Assembly: GCF_014648915.1 (NCBI RefSeq)
Contig: NZ_BMSA01000003.1
Coordinates: forward strand, 62,001 to 126,000
Reading direction: 5' to 3'
Source: Streptomyces phaeofaciens
Lineage (GTDB): Bacteria > Actinomycetota > Actinomycetes > Streptomycetales > Streptomycetaceae
Length of the DNA stretch: 64,000 nt
Made by a program: the position numbers and the translations under genes. Below are positions 47,213 to 57,483 of the stretch, one piece after another (position 1 is the stretch's first letter; each line of letters begins with the position of its first letter). The notes under the pieces are model-generated. The model ran no database searches. It saw only the letters and a list, made by a program, of their open reading frames with translations, and was not told where the DNA came from.

Positions 47213-49087
47213 TCACGCCTCGCGGGATCCCGCGTACATCTCGTCGATCAGGTGCTTGTACTCCCGCTCCACGACCGGGCGCTTCAGCTTCAGGCTCGGG
47301 GTGATCTCTCCGTGCTCCACGTCGAGGTCACGGGGCAGCAGCCGGAACTTCTTGATGGTCTGCCACTTCTGGAGACCCTCGTTCAGCTGCCGGACGTACC
47401 CCTCGACGAGGGCGACCGTCGCCGGCGCCGCGACGATCTCGGCGTAGGACTTGCCCTCGAGGCCGTTGTCCTTGGCCCAGTCCAGCAGGGACACCTCGTC
47501 GAGCGCGATGAGCGCGGTGCAGAAGTTCCGGTCGGCGCCGTGCACCAGGATGTTGGAGACGTACGGGCAGACCGCCTTGAACTGGCCCTCGACCTCGGCG
47601 GGCGCGATGTACTTGCCCCCGGAGGTCTTGATGAGGTCCTTCTTGCGGTCGGTGATCCGCAGATAGCCGTCGGGCGACAGCTCGCCGATGTCGCCGGTGT
47701 GGAACCAGCCGTCGGCCTCCAGGACCTCCGCCGTCTTCTCGGGCAGCCCGTGGTAGCCCTCCATGATGCCGGGGCCGCGCAGCAGGATCTCGCCGTCCTC
47801 GGCGATCCGCACCTCGGTGCCGGGCAGCGGCTTGCCGACCGTGCCGGTGCGGTAGGCCTCGCCGGGGTTCACGAAGGAGGCCGCGGAGGACTCGGTGAGG
47901 CCGTAGCCCTCCAGGATGTGGATGCCGGCGCCGGCGAAGAAGTAGCCGATCTCCGGGGCGAGGGCGGCGGAGCCGGAGACACAGGCGCGCAGGTTGCCGC
48001 CGAAGGCCTCGCGGATCTTCGCGTAGACGAGCGCGTCGGCGACCTTGTGCTTGGAGGCGAGCCCGAACGGCGCGGTGCGGGTGCCGGTGCGCTTGAAGTT
48101 GTCCTGGGTGACCTTGGCGTACTCGCGGGAGACCTCGGCCGCCCACTGGAAGATCTTGTACTTGGCGCCGCCGCCGGCCCGGGCCTTCGCCGCGACCCCG
48201 TTGTAGACCTTCTCGAAGATGCGCGGCACGGCGGCCATGTACGTCGGCCGGACCACCGGAAGGTTCTCGATGATCTTGTCGACGCGGCCGTCGACGGCGG
48301 TGACGTGCCCGACCTCGATCTGGCCGGAGGTGAGCACCTTGCCGAAGACGTGCGCGAGCGGCAGCCACAGGTACTGCACGTCGTCCGCGCCGACCAGGCC
48401 GGTCGCGGCGATCGCCTTCGCCATGTACGACCAGTTGTCGTGCGGGAGACGGACGCCCTTGGGGCGGCCGGTGGTGCCCGAGGTGTAGATGAGGGTGGCG
48501 AGCTGGTCCTTGGTGATCGCGCCGACCCGCTCCTTGATCAGCTGGGCGTCCTTCTCCAGCCGGGCGGCACCGCGCTTCTCCAGCTCGTCGAGGGTGAGGA
48601 TCCAGTCGGTGCTCTCCACGCCGGCCGGGTCGATCACCACCACATGCGTCAGGGCGGGCAGCTCGGCGCGCTTCTCGACGGCCTTGGCGAGCTGGGCGGC
48701 GTCCTCCGCGATCAGCACCCGGCTCTCGGAGTCGGAGAGGATGTACGCCGACTCCTCCGCGTTGGTCTGCGGGTAGACGGTGGTGGTGGCCGCGCCGGCG
48801 CACATGATGCCGAGGTCGGCGAGGATCCACTCGAGCCGGGTGGAGGCGGCCAGCGCCACCCGCTGCTCGGGCTGCACCCCCAGCTCGATGAGCCCGGCCG
48901 CGATCGCGTAGACCCGCTCGGCGGCCTGCGCCCAGGTCAGCGACTTCCAGTCGTCGGGCCCCTGACCGGACGCGGCGGGCACCGGATACCGGTACGCCTC
49001 CGCGTCGGGCGTGGCGGACACGCGCTCCAGGAAGAGGCCCGCGACGGACGGCGGACGGTTCTCGATCAGTGTCTGTGTGTCGCTCAC
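47213..49087 (-). CDS. Long-chain fatty acid-CoA ligase (AMP-forming)
   Basis: 624 residues. It activates fatty acids to acyl-CoA through an acyl-adenylate. The AMP-binding motif LIYTSGTTGRPKGV, GYGLTESSA, YHTGDIG-like FHTGDIGELSPDGYLRITDRKKD and C-terminal TPSLKLKRP are intact. The GTG at 49087 is preferred over the GTG at 49144 because GGAGG lies 5 nt before it and nothing similar precedes the other. Upstream is a palindrome that may be a lipid-responsive operator. It stands alone between two terminators. Confidence 0.92.
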   Translation of the reverse strand: MSDTQTLIENRPPSVAGLFLERVSATPDAEAYRYPVPAASGQGPDDWKSLTWAQAAERVYAIAAGLIELGVQPEQRVALAASTRLEWILADLGIMCAGAATTTVYPQTNAEESAYILSDSESRVLIAEDAAQLAKAVEKRAELPALTHVVVIDPAGVESTDWILTLDELEKRGAARLEKDAQLIKERVGAITKDQLATLIYTSGTTGRPKGVRLPHDNWSYMAKAIAATGLVGADDVQYLWLPLAHVFGKVLTSGQIEVGHVTAVDGRVDKIIENLPVVRPTYMAAVPRIFEKVYNGVAAKARAGGGAKYKIFQWAAEVSREYAKVTQDNFKRTGTRTAPFGLASKHKVADALVYAKIREAFGGNLRACVSGSAALAPEIGYFFAGAGIHILEGYGLTESSAASFVNPGEAYRTGTVGKPLPGTEVRIAEDGEILLRGPGIMEGYHGLPEKTAEVLEADGWFHTGDIGELSPDGYLRITDRKKDLIKTSGGKYIAPAEVEGQFKAVCPYVSNILVHGADRNFCTALIALDEVSLLDWAKDNGLEGKSYAEIVAAPATVALVEGYVRQLNEGLQKWQTIKKFRLLPRDLDVEHGEITPSLKLKRPVVEREYKHLIDEMYAGSREA

Positions 49088-49168
49088 GACATCCTCCGGG
49101 GCCCGCGACGGTGCGGCTGGCTCATTGCGGCTGTTTTCACTCACGACTACTTCGCTCGCGACCTTGTT

Positions 49169-49182
49169 TAACTCGCGAGTAA
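49169..49182. promoter_or_regulatory. Candidate operator upstream of the acyl-CoA ligase gene
   Basis: The core ACTCGCGAGT (49171-49180) is a perfect 10-bp palindrome in an AT-richer surrounding (TTTAACTCGCGAGTAACTA). It is 82-95 bp before the GTG at 49087. TetR-type regulators of fatty acid genes bind palindromes of this kind; the protein is unknown. Confidence 0.45.
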
Positions 49183-49260
49183 CTACCGAGCAGGGATCAG
49201 AGTAGAGGGCGACTGGCCAGCGCGTAAGGGGCCACGGAGGGTTACTTTCACCTGACCACG

Positions 49261-49302
49261 CACACAGGGCCCGCCGCGCCGAAGCGCGACGGGCCCTGTG
49301 TG
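49261..49302 (-). terminator. Long hairpin after lepA
   Basis: Outer arms CACACAGGGCCCG and complement, one mismatch, inner arms CGCGC/GCGCG and a CGAA tetraloop. It begins 16 bases after the lepA stop and is a strong intrinsic terminator. Confidence 0.85.
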
Positions 49303-49317
49303 GCGGTCCGCACGTGA

Positions 49318-51186
<1,869 letters not shown>

Positions 51187-51275
51187 GCAGGGTCCTGTCT
51201 CTTGAGGCGCCTTATGCCTCGGGTCGGATCTATACGTAGGCTCCATGGTCCCACGGGCGGCGACCGGGGGCCGGT

Positions 51276-51305
51276 TTGGGCCATTCTCCGGCCCACTGGT
51301 AACGT
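51276..51305 (+). promoter_or_regulatory. Possible rpsT promoter
   Basis: TTGGGC (51276-51281) and TAACGT (51300-51305) with an 18-bp spacer resemble a weak sigma-70-type promoter. It would start transcription near 51312, about 95 nt before the rpsT GTG, just ahead of a leader hairpin. Confidence 0.35.
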
Positions 51306-51312
51306 GGAGGGC

Positions 51313-51343
51313 TGTGTCTCATGCCCTCTCAGCGCGAGACACA
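51313..51343 (+). other. rpsT leader hairpin
   Basis: TGTGTCTC and GAGACACA pair perfectly around a 15-nt loop in the likely 5' UTR of rpsT. S20 is known to regulate its own synthesis in enterobacteria, so a leader structure is plausible; function here is inferred. Confidence 0.4.
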
Positions 51344-51406
51344 CCTCAGAAATCACCTGGTACGGGTCCCGAGCGGTCCCGTGCCTGAACCTGCAAAGGC
51401 TCATTC

Positions 51407-51673
51407 GTGGCGAACATCAAGTCCCAGATCAAGCGGATCAAGACCAACGAGAAGGCTCGGCTGCGCAACAAGGCCGTCAAGTCCTCCCTGAAGACCGCGA
51501 TCCGCAAGGCCCGCGAGGCCGCTGCCGCGGGTGACGTCGAGAAGGCCACCGAGCTCCAGCGCGCTGCCGCGCGTCAGCTCGACAAGGCCGTCTCGAAGGG
51601 CGTCATCCACAAGAACCAGGCCGCCAACAAGAAGTCGGCGCTGGCTTCCAAGGTCACGACCCTCAAGGGCTGA
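51407..51673 (+). CDS. rpsT: 30S ribosomal protein S20
   Basis: 88 residues, Lys/Arg/Ala-rich and all-helical, beginning [20 protein letters not shown] and ending in [14 protein letters not shown] as S20 does. The start is GTG, followed by GCG AAC. It binds 16S rRNA early in assembly. It is divergent from lepA and followed by a short hairpin (51693-51710). Confidence 0.97.
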   Translation: MANIKSQIKRIKTNEKARLRNKAVKSSLKTAIRKAREAAAAGDVEKATELQRAAARQLDKAVSKGVIHKNQAANKKSALASKVTTLKG

Positions 51674-51692
51674 ACCCCTTCTTTGATCTGAC

Positions 51693-51710
51693 CGGATCCC
51701 GAGGGATCCG
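51693..51710 (+). terminator. Short hairpin after rpsT
   Basis: CGGATCC-CGAG-GGATCCG, a 7-bp stem 20 bases after the rpsT stop. Modest strength; the larger hairpin at 51822 may complete termination. Confidence 0.5.
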
Positions 51711-51821
51711 ACACGCCGGAAGGACCCAGGGCGGGCCCTCTCTCATCCGCCCCCGACCGGCACCCACGGATCCGCGCACGGCCTGCGTTCGCCACGCGGG
51801 CGCGGATCCAACAGCGTGACG

Positions 51822-51872
51822 CGAAGGCCCCGGCCGCCCGCCCTTCCCCAGGGCGGGCGGCCGGGGCCTTCG
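51822..51872. terminator. Very strong bidirectional hairpin
   Basis: Perfect 23-bp arms (CGAAGGCCCCGGCCGCCCGC... inward) with loop TCCCC lie between the convergent rpsT and NTF2-like genes. Transcripts from either side would terminate. Confidence 0.85.
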
Positions 51873-51903
51873 GCATGCGGGTACCGGTGCGGTGGTCCTG
51901 TGC

Positions 51904-52302
51904 TCACATCCAGAACTGGTCGGCCGTCTCCATGTCCGCGACGCACTCGTCGAGGTCGCTGATCTTGTCCCCGACGATCCGGAAGACGATCCCGCCCATC
52001 TCGTCGATGTGCTTGCCGCTCCGGTCGGCGGTGAAGTGGTGCACGGACATGACGTGCCCACGGCCGTCGACGAAGAGATTGCGCAACTCGACGCGGAACG
52101 ATCCGCCCGTCTCCGAGTAGAGCCGGCCGTAGTAGTCGTTCAGGACCGCGTCGATCCCCTTGTAGTCCCCGGAGAGCGGGTGCGAGCCGGGTACGTGGTG
52201 CGTACAGTCCCCGGTCATCATCGAGCGCAGGGTGTCCATGTCTCCGCTTTGGAAGGCCTCGTAGCCCTCGCGGACGAGCTTGGCGTGCGGGTGTTCAGCC
52301 AT
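51904..52302 (-). CDS. SnoaL/NTF2-like family protein
   Basis: 132 residues from the ATG at 52302 (AAGG upstream; a GTG at 52314 is the alternative). The pattern LVREGYEAFQSGDMDTLRSMM, HVPGSHPLSGDYKGIDAVLNDYYGRL and HHFTADRSGKHIDEMGGIVFRI is typical of the SnoaL/ketosteroid isomerase-like cone fold. This family covers isomerases, cyclases and pure binding proteins, so the activity cannot be named. It is inserted between rpsT and holA. Confidence 0.8.
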   Translation of the reverse strand: MAEHPHAKLVREGYEAFQSGDMDTLRSMMTGDCTHHVPGSHPLSGDYKGIDAVLNDYYGRLYSETGGSFRVELRNLFVDGRGHVMSVHHFTADRSGKHIDEMGGIVFRIVGDKISDLDECVADMETADQFWM

Positions 52303-52369
52303 GGAGATCGCCACCTTTCCCAGTCCGGCGACATACGGCTGATACGCACGATTCTCCTCTCCGGAGGGC

Positions 52370-53356
52370 CTATCGGCCTCTGGAACGAGCCGCCCGCGCG
52401 ACGGCCACGACCGCCTTCTCCAAGGCGTACTCCGGGTCGTCCCCGGCGCCCTTCACCCCGGCGTCCGCCTCGGCCACGGCCCGCAGTGCCAGGGCCACCC
52501 CATCGGGTGTCCAGCCCCGCATCTGCTGTCTGACCCGGTCGATCTTCCACGGCGGCATGCCCAGCTCCCGCGCGAGATCGGCGGGCCGCCCGCCCCGCGC
52601 CGAGGAGAGCTTGCCGATGGCCCGGACGCCCTGCGCGAGCGCGCTGGTGATCAACACGGGCGCGACACCGGTGGCCAGCGACCAGCGCAGCGCCTCCAGC
52701 GCCTCCGCGGCCCGCCCCTCCACGGCCCGGTCGGCGACCGTGAAGCTCGACGCCTCGGCCCGCCCGGTGTAGTACCGCCCCACGACGGCCTCGTCGATGG
52801 TCCCCTCGATGTCGGCGACCAGCTGGGTCACCGCCGAGGCCAGCTCCCGCAGATCACTGCCGATGGAGTCCACCAGCGCCTGGCAGGCCTCGGGGGTGGC
52901 GGAGCGCCCGGTCACCCGGAACTCCTGCCGCACGAACGCCAGCCGGTCCGCCGGTTTGGTCATCTTCGGACAGGCCACCTCCCGCGCCCCCACCTTGCGC
53001 GCGGCGTCCAGCAGCCCCTTCCCCTTGACCCCGCCGGCGTGCAGCAGCACCAGCGTGATCTCCTCGGCGGGCGCCCCGAGATACGCCTTCACGTCCTTGA
53101 CCGTGTCGGCCGAGAGGTCCTGCGCGTTGCGGACGACCACGACCTTGCGCTCGGAGAACAGCGAGGGGCTGGTCAGCTCGGCGAGCGTGCCCGGCTGCAA
53201 CTGCTCCGGGGACAGATCACGCACGTCCGTGTCCGCGTCGGCGGCCCGCGCGGCGGCCACCACCTCCTGCACGGCACGGTCGAGCAGCAGCTCCTCCTGC
53301 CCGACGGCAAGCGTCACCGGGGCGAGGGGGTCGTCGTTCGCAGTCTTCCTGGCCAT
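52370..53356 (-). CDS. holA: DNA polymerase III subunit delta
   Basis: 328 residues. Delta opens the sliding clamp within the clamp loader. Visible are LAVGQEELLLDRAVQEVV, LTSPSLFSERKVVVVRNAQ and the C-terminal collar (LATGVAPVLITSALAQGVRAIGKL, LGMPPWKIDRVRQQMRGW). ATG 53356 is preferred; an ATG 12 nt upstream is also possible. Its place between rpsT and comEC is conserved in many bacteria. Confidence 0.93.
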   Translation of the reverse strand: MARKTANDDPLAPVTLAVGQEELLLDRAVQEVVAAARAADADTDVRDLSPEQLQPGTLAELTSPSLFSERKVVVVRNAQDLSADTVKDVKAYLGAPAEEITLVLLHAGGVKGKGLLDAARKVGAREVACPKMTKPADRLAFVRQEFRVTGRSATPEACQALVDSIGSDLRELASAVTQLVADIEGTIDEAVVGRYYTGRAEASSFTVADRAVEGRAAEALEALRWSLATGVAPVLITSALAQGVRAIGKLSSARGGRPADLARELGMPPWKIDRVRQQMRGWTPDGVALALRAVAEADAGVKGAGDDPEYALEKAVVAVARAARSRGR

Positions 53357-53531
53357 CCCCGACAGCATCCCACGAGCCACTGACAAGGAGACGCGGACGA
53401 GTGGACGGGCGGGCCGCGGGCGAGAGCCCTCCGGGGAGCGCGGGGAACCCCGAGACCGAGGCACCGCCCTCAGCCGCGCGCCACTCCGGGCGCCACCGCT
53501 GCCCGCAGCCCCCGCAGCCCCCGGCGGGTTG

Positions 53532-53777
53532 TCACGGCTCCTCGCGCCACCCGTCCCACTCCCCCGCGAACTCGTCCAGCGCCTCCGCGTCCAACCGCCG
53601 TTCCTCGTCCCGCAGGACAACCAGCCACTGCGCGTCCTCCGCATCGTCCTCCCCGGCCAACGCGTCACGGACGATCCGCGGCTCCTCCTTCACCCCGAAC
53701 CGTTCCCCGAGCGCTTCCGCCACCTCCTCCGCGGCATCGCGGTCCGGCAGCACCAGCACATGTCTCACATCGCTCAC
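53532..53777 (-). CDS. Small acidic hypothetical protein
   Basis: 81 residues from a GTG with GGAAAA upstream. Acidic: DVRHVLVLPDRDAAEEVAEALGERFG, a stretch like a beta-alpha ACT-like half-domain, then a run of Glu/Asp and a Trp-rich end (GEWDGWREE). It has no signal or membrane segment. It lies between holA and the N-acetyltransferase on the same strand. Function unknown. Confidence 0.55.
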   Translation of the reverse strand: MSDVRHVLVLPDRDAAEEVAEALGERFGVKEEPRIVRDALAGEDDAEDAQWLVVLRDEERRLDAEALDEFAGEWDGWREEP

Positions 53778-53855
53778 GCACCCATTTTCCGGCACGCCCG
53801 CGCGGCGACCGGCACGGGCCGGACCGTCGGCACGATCCGCCCTCCGGCGGGCCGG

Positions 53856-54734
53856 CTATGCCCCACCGCGCGGCTTCACCGTCGGTACCTCCCCCAACTC
53901 GATCCCGAACCGCTCCCGGTACACCGCCAGCACCTCCTCGTCCGTCGCCAGGTCCCGTTCCTCACTCGTCCCGTCGAGCGCCGTCACCTTCAACCGGCGC
54001 CCGCTGAGCGTGACCCGCCCCCCGTCCAGCGTGACCCGCGAGCAGACCAGCGACTTCGTGAAGTGCGACTCCGGCGCCGTACGGTGCCACCAGGCGCCGG
54101 CCCTGAAGTCGCGCAGCGCCCGGGGACGCGCCTCCAGGCGGTACTCCCGCGAGCCGTTCCGCACGACGTCCAGATCGGCCGCCTCCGACCGCCGCGCCGC
54201 CCGCCCCGTGCCGCCCTTCACCCCGGCCGCGTCCGGACCGGCCTCGACGATCCGGAACGCGCCCCCGGGATCCTCCTGCTCGGCACGGTCGTCCCAGCGG
54301 AGCGGGTAGTGGCTGTGCGCCCCGAACCCCACGTCCGCCAGCCAGTCCCCGGCATCCACCGTCCGCACCCGCAACGCGAGATGGTCGTACGGGATCCCGA
54401 GCCGCCCCTGCTCCCCGTACACCCGCGCCGCGAGCAGCGTCACGTCGAACCCCACCGCCGCCAGCAGCGCCCCGAACGCCCCGTTCAGCTCGTAACAGAA
54501 CCCTCCCCTGCCCGCGTCGACGATCTTCTCGACCAGCCGCGCCGGCTCCAGCTCGATCTCCTCGCCCAGGTGGACCGACAGGTTCTCGAAGGGCACGGCC
54601 CGCAGATGCCGCAGATGCAGCTCACGCAGGACGTCGACGGTGGGCCAGGCGGGCTCCTCGGCCCCGAGGCGGCGCAGATAGGCATCGACCAGACGGGTGT
54701 CGAGCGGGCGGGAAGCGACCGGTGCGGAATCCAT
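53856..54734 (-). CDS. nat: Arylamine N-acetyltransferase
   Basis: 292 residues, cytoplasmic. The catalytic triad is visible as Cys in RGGFCYELN, His in IPYDHLAL and Asp in WLADVGFGAH. VPFENLSVHLGE is the family N-terminal motif. It transfers acetyl from acetyl-CoA to aromatic amines or hydrazines. The ATG at 54734 lies 4 bp after the comEC stop, so translation is probably coupled. Confidence 0.92.
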   Translation of the reverse strand: MDSAPVASRPLDTRLVDAYLRRLGAEEPAWPTVDVLRELHLRHLRAVPFENLSVHLGEEIELEPARLVEKIVDAGRGGFCYELNGAFGALLAAVGFDVTLLAARVYGEQGRLGIPYDHLALRVRTVDAGDWLADVGFGAHSHYPLRWDDRAEQEDPGGAFRIVEAGPDAAGVKGGTGRAARRSEAADLDVVRNGSREYRLEARPRALRDFRAGAWWHRTAPESHFTKSLVCSRVTLDGGRVTLSGRRLKVTALDGTSEERDLATDEEVLAVYRERFGIELGEVPTVKPRGGA

Positions 54735-54738
54735 GCCC

Positions 54739-57483
54739 TCAGTCTCGCGCCACCCGCAGCGCACCGCCGGTACCCACGACCGCCAACGCCCCGTCCCGAT
54801 CCGTCCGCAGTACCGCCGCGCCGCCCGCGCGCAGCGCCGCGACCGTGCTCGCTGCGGGATGCCCGTACGGGTTGTCCGCGCCGCACGAGATCAGTGCCAG
54901 CCGTGGCGCCACCAGGCGTATCAGGCCCGGGTCCTGGTACGCCGAACCGTGATGCGCCACCTTCAGCACGTCCACCCCGCTCAGCAGCGCCGCCGCCGGT
55001 GAACGCGCCAGCGCCCGCTGGCCCGGGGGTTCGAGGTCCCCGAGCAGCAGCATCCGCAGCCCGGCCGACCGCACCAACAGCGTCACGCTCGCGTCGTTCG
55101 GTCCCTCCGGCTCCGGTACCGGCGCCGCGGGGCCGCCCGGGAGCGGGCCGGGCCGAGCCCTCGGGGGAGGCCACAGCACCTCCCAGTCGAGGGAACCGGC
55201 CCTGCGCCGCTCCCCCGCCACGGCCCGCCCGACCGGCACCCTCCGCGCCGCCGCCTCCCGCCGCACGAACTCCACCTGTGCCGGAGGCTCCTCGAACCCG
55301 GTGGTCTCGATCGCCCCCACCTCCCGACCCCGCAGCACCCCGGGCAACCCGGCGACATGGTCGGCGTGAAAGTGGGTCAGGACGACCAGCGGCACCCTGG
55401 TGATGCCGAGGGTGCGAAGACAGTGGTCGACCAGCGCCGGATCCGGACCGGCGTCCACCACCACGCCGGTGCCGTCACCCGCCGCGAGGACCGTCGCATC
55501 GCCCTGCCCCACATCGCACATCGCCAGCCGCCAGCCCGGCGGCGGCCAGCCCGTGAGCACCCGGGTCAGCGGCGGCGGCTGCACCACCGCCAGGACGAGC
55601 AGCACCCCGCACACCCCGCACAGCCACGGCCGCCCCAGCAGCCGCCGTCCGAACAGCACCGTCGCCGCCGTGGCGAGGGCGAGCAGCAGCGCCCCGCCCC
55701 AGCCGCCCGGCCAGTCCACTCCCCCGCCCGGCAGCGCCGCCCCGGCCCGCGCGATGCCCGCGATCCAGCCGGCCGGCCAACTCGCGCACCAGGCGAGCGC
55801 CTTGGCCACCGGCATCGCCACGGGCGCCGTCACCAGCGCGGCGAAACCCAGCACCGTGGCGGGCGCCACCGCGAACTCCACCAGCAGGTTGCACGGCACC
55901 GCCACCAGGCTCACCCGCGCCGACAGCACCGCCACGACCGGCGCGCACAGGGCCTGCGCGGCCCCCGCCGCCGCCAGCGCCTCCGCGAGCCGCGGCGGCA
56001 CCCCGCGCCGTCGCAGCGCGGCACTCCAGCGCGGCGCCACCGTCAGCAGGGCTCCCGTCGCGAGCACCGACAGCAGGAACCCGTAACTCCGGGCCAGCCA
56101 CGGGTCGTACAGCACCAGCAGCAGGACCGCCGTCGCCAGTGCCGGGAGCAGCGACCTGCGGCGGCCGGTCGCGAGGGCGAGCAGGACGACGGCCCCGCAG
56201 GCGGCCGCGCGCAGCACGCTCGGGTCGGGCCGGCACACCACGACGAACCCGAGGGTGAGGCCCGCGCCGAGCAGCGCCGTCGTCCGCAGCGAGATGCCGA
56301 GGCGCGGTGCCAGGCCCCGCCGCTCCACCCGCTGCGCCAGGCCGGGCGGTCCGAGGAGCAGCGCGAGGATGATCGTGAGGTTGCTTCCCGAGACGGCCAG
56401 GGTGTGGGCGAGGTCCGTCTCCTTGAACGCCTCGTCCAGTTCCGGGGTGATCCGTCCGGTGTCCCCGACGACCAGCCCCGGCAGCAGCGCCCGGGCGTCC
56501 GCCGGCAGCCCGTCGGTGGCCGTGCGCAGTCCCGCCCGCAGCCGCCCGGCCAGCCGCTGGGCCGCGGACGGCGCCGCCACGACCGTCGGCTCCGTGCCGT
56601 CGCGTACCCGCAGCACCCCGGCGATCCGGTCCCCTCCGGCCAGGGCTGGGGCCAGCCGGCCGGTCACCCGCACCCGGGTGGACGGCAGCAGCCCGAGCCA
56701 CGGCGAGCCGTCCGGCCCACCCGCTCCCTCGTCGACGTCCACGATCATCAACACCGGCGCCCGTGTCGCCGTCGCCCCGCCGTCCGCGCCCTCGACCCGG
56801 CGCACCTCGGCGTGGACCAGCACCGCGTCCGGCGTCACACGGTCCCCTCTGACCCGGGGCCGGGTGAGCCGCGGATCGGACGTGATCTCGGCCTCGGCCG
56901 TGACGGTCGTGTACTCCCGCGCCAGCCCCGGCACCGGCCCCCGCCGCACATCGGCCCCGTGCAGCCCGGCGGAGACGGCCGCCCCGCCGGCGCAGAGCAG
57001 CACGGCGGCGAGGGTGGCACGCACCCAGCGGCCCCGGCCCGGCGGAAACCGATCGCCTCGGGCCCGCCCCGACGCCCCGGCCCCGGCACCCCCGGCCACT
57101 CTCGACCCCTCGGCCCCAGGACCCCCGGCCGCTCTCGACCCCTCGGCCCCAGGACCCCCGGCCGCCCCCGGCACCTCCGCCGGGGAAGCACCGTCGCCCG
57201 GGACCCGGTGCCCCCGCCGCCCCACGCCCCACAAGGCACCCGCGAGCACCAGGCACACCAGCGCGACACCGACCGCCACCTCCGGTGACGCGTCCAACGC
57301 GAGCGCCGCCGTCGCCCACGCCGCGAGCGCGGGCGGGACCAGCCGCAGATCCGCCGGCCCCTCCTGGCGGGGATGGGCGTCGCCCAGCCGTGTCCCGGAA
57401 GCCACGTGCACGGCTCGACGGCCCCGGGAGCCGGGACCCGCCCGCACCTCCCCGCCGGCGGCCTCCTCCTCCTCGGCCCTCAT
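54739..57483 (-). CDS. comEC: ComEC/Rec2 family DNA-uptake membrane protein
   Basis: 914 residues. Domains: DUF4131/OB-like N-terminal part with early helices; competence membrane domain (about 330-630; DLAHTLAVSGSNLTIILALLL); and a C-terminal metallo-beta-lactamase domain (about 660-900; LTHFHADHVAGLPGV with the HxHxDH zinc motif, and KVAHHGSAYQD). In competent bacteria ComEC forms the DNA channel and may degrade one strand. It begins in the comEA stop (ATGA). An Ala/Gly/Pro-rich segment near residue 105-135 contains a repeated GPGAEGSRAAG-like unit. Confidence 0.92.
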   Translation of the reverse strand: MRAEEEEAAGGEVRAGPGSRGRRAVHVASGTRLGDAHPRQEGPADLRLVPPALAAWATAALALDASPEVAVGVALVCLVLAGALWGVGRRGHRVPGDGASPAEVPGAAGGPGAEGSRAAGGPGAEGSRVAGGAGAGASGRARGDRFPPGRGRWVRATLAAVLLCAGGAAVSAGLHGADVRRGPVPGLAREYTTVTAEAEITSDPRLTRPRVRGDRVTPDAVLVHAEVRRVEGADGGATATRAPVLMIVDVDEGAGGPDGSPWLGLLPSTRVRVTGRLAPALAGGDRIAGVLRVRDGTEPTVVAAPSAAQRLAGRLRAGLRTATDGLPADARALLPGLVVGDTGRITPELDEAFKETDLAHTLAVSGSNLTIILALLLGPPGLAQRVERRGLAPRLGISLRTTALLGAGLTLGFVVVCRPDPSVLRAAACGAVVLLALATGRRRSLLPALATAVLLLVLYDPWLARSYGFLLSVLATGALLTVAPRWSAALRRRGVPPRLAEALAAAGAAQALCAPVVAVLSARVSLVAVPCNLLVEFAVAPATVLGFAALVTAPVAMPVAKALAWCASWPAGWIAGIARAGAALPGGGVDWPGGWGGALLLALATAATVLFGRRLLGRPWLCGVCGVLLVLAVVQPPPLTRVLTGWPPPGWRLAMCDVGQGDATVLAAGDGTGVVVDAGPDPALVDHCLRTLGITRVPLVVLTHFHADHVAGLPGVLRGREVGAIETTGFEEPPAQVEFVRREAAARRVPVGRAVAGERRRAGSLDWEVLWPPPRARPGPLPGGPAAPVPEPEGPNDASVTLLVRSAGLRMLLLGDLEPPGQRALARSPAAALLSGVDVLKVAHHGSAYQDPGLIRLVAPRLALISCGADNPYGHPAASTVAALRAGGAAVLRTDRDGALAVVGTGGALRVARD

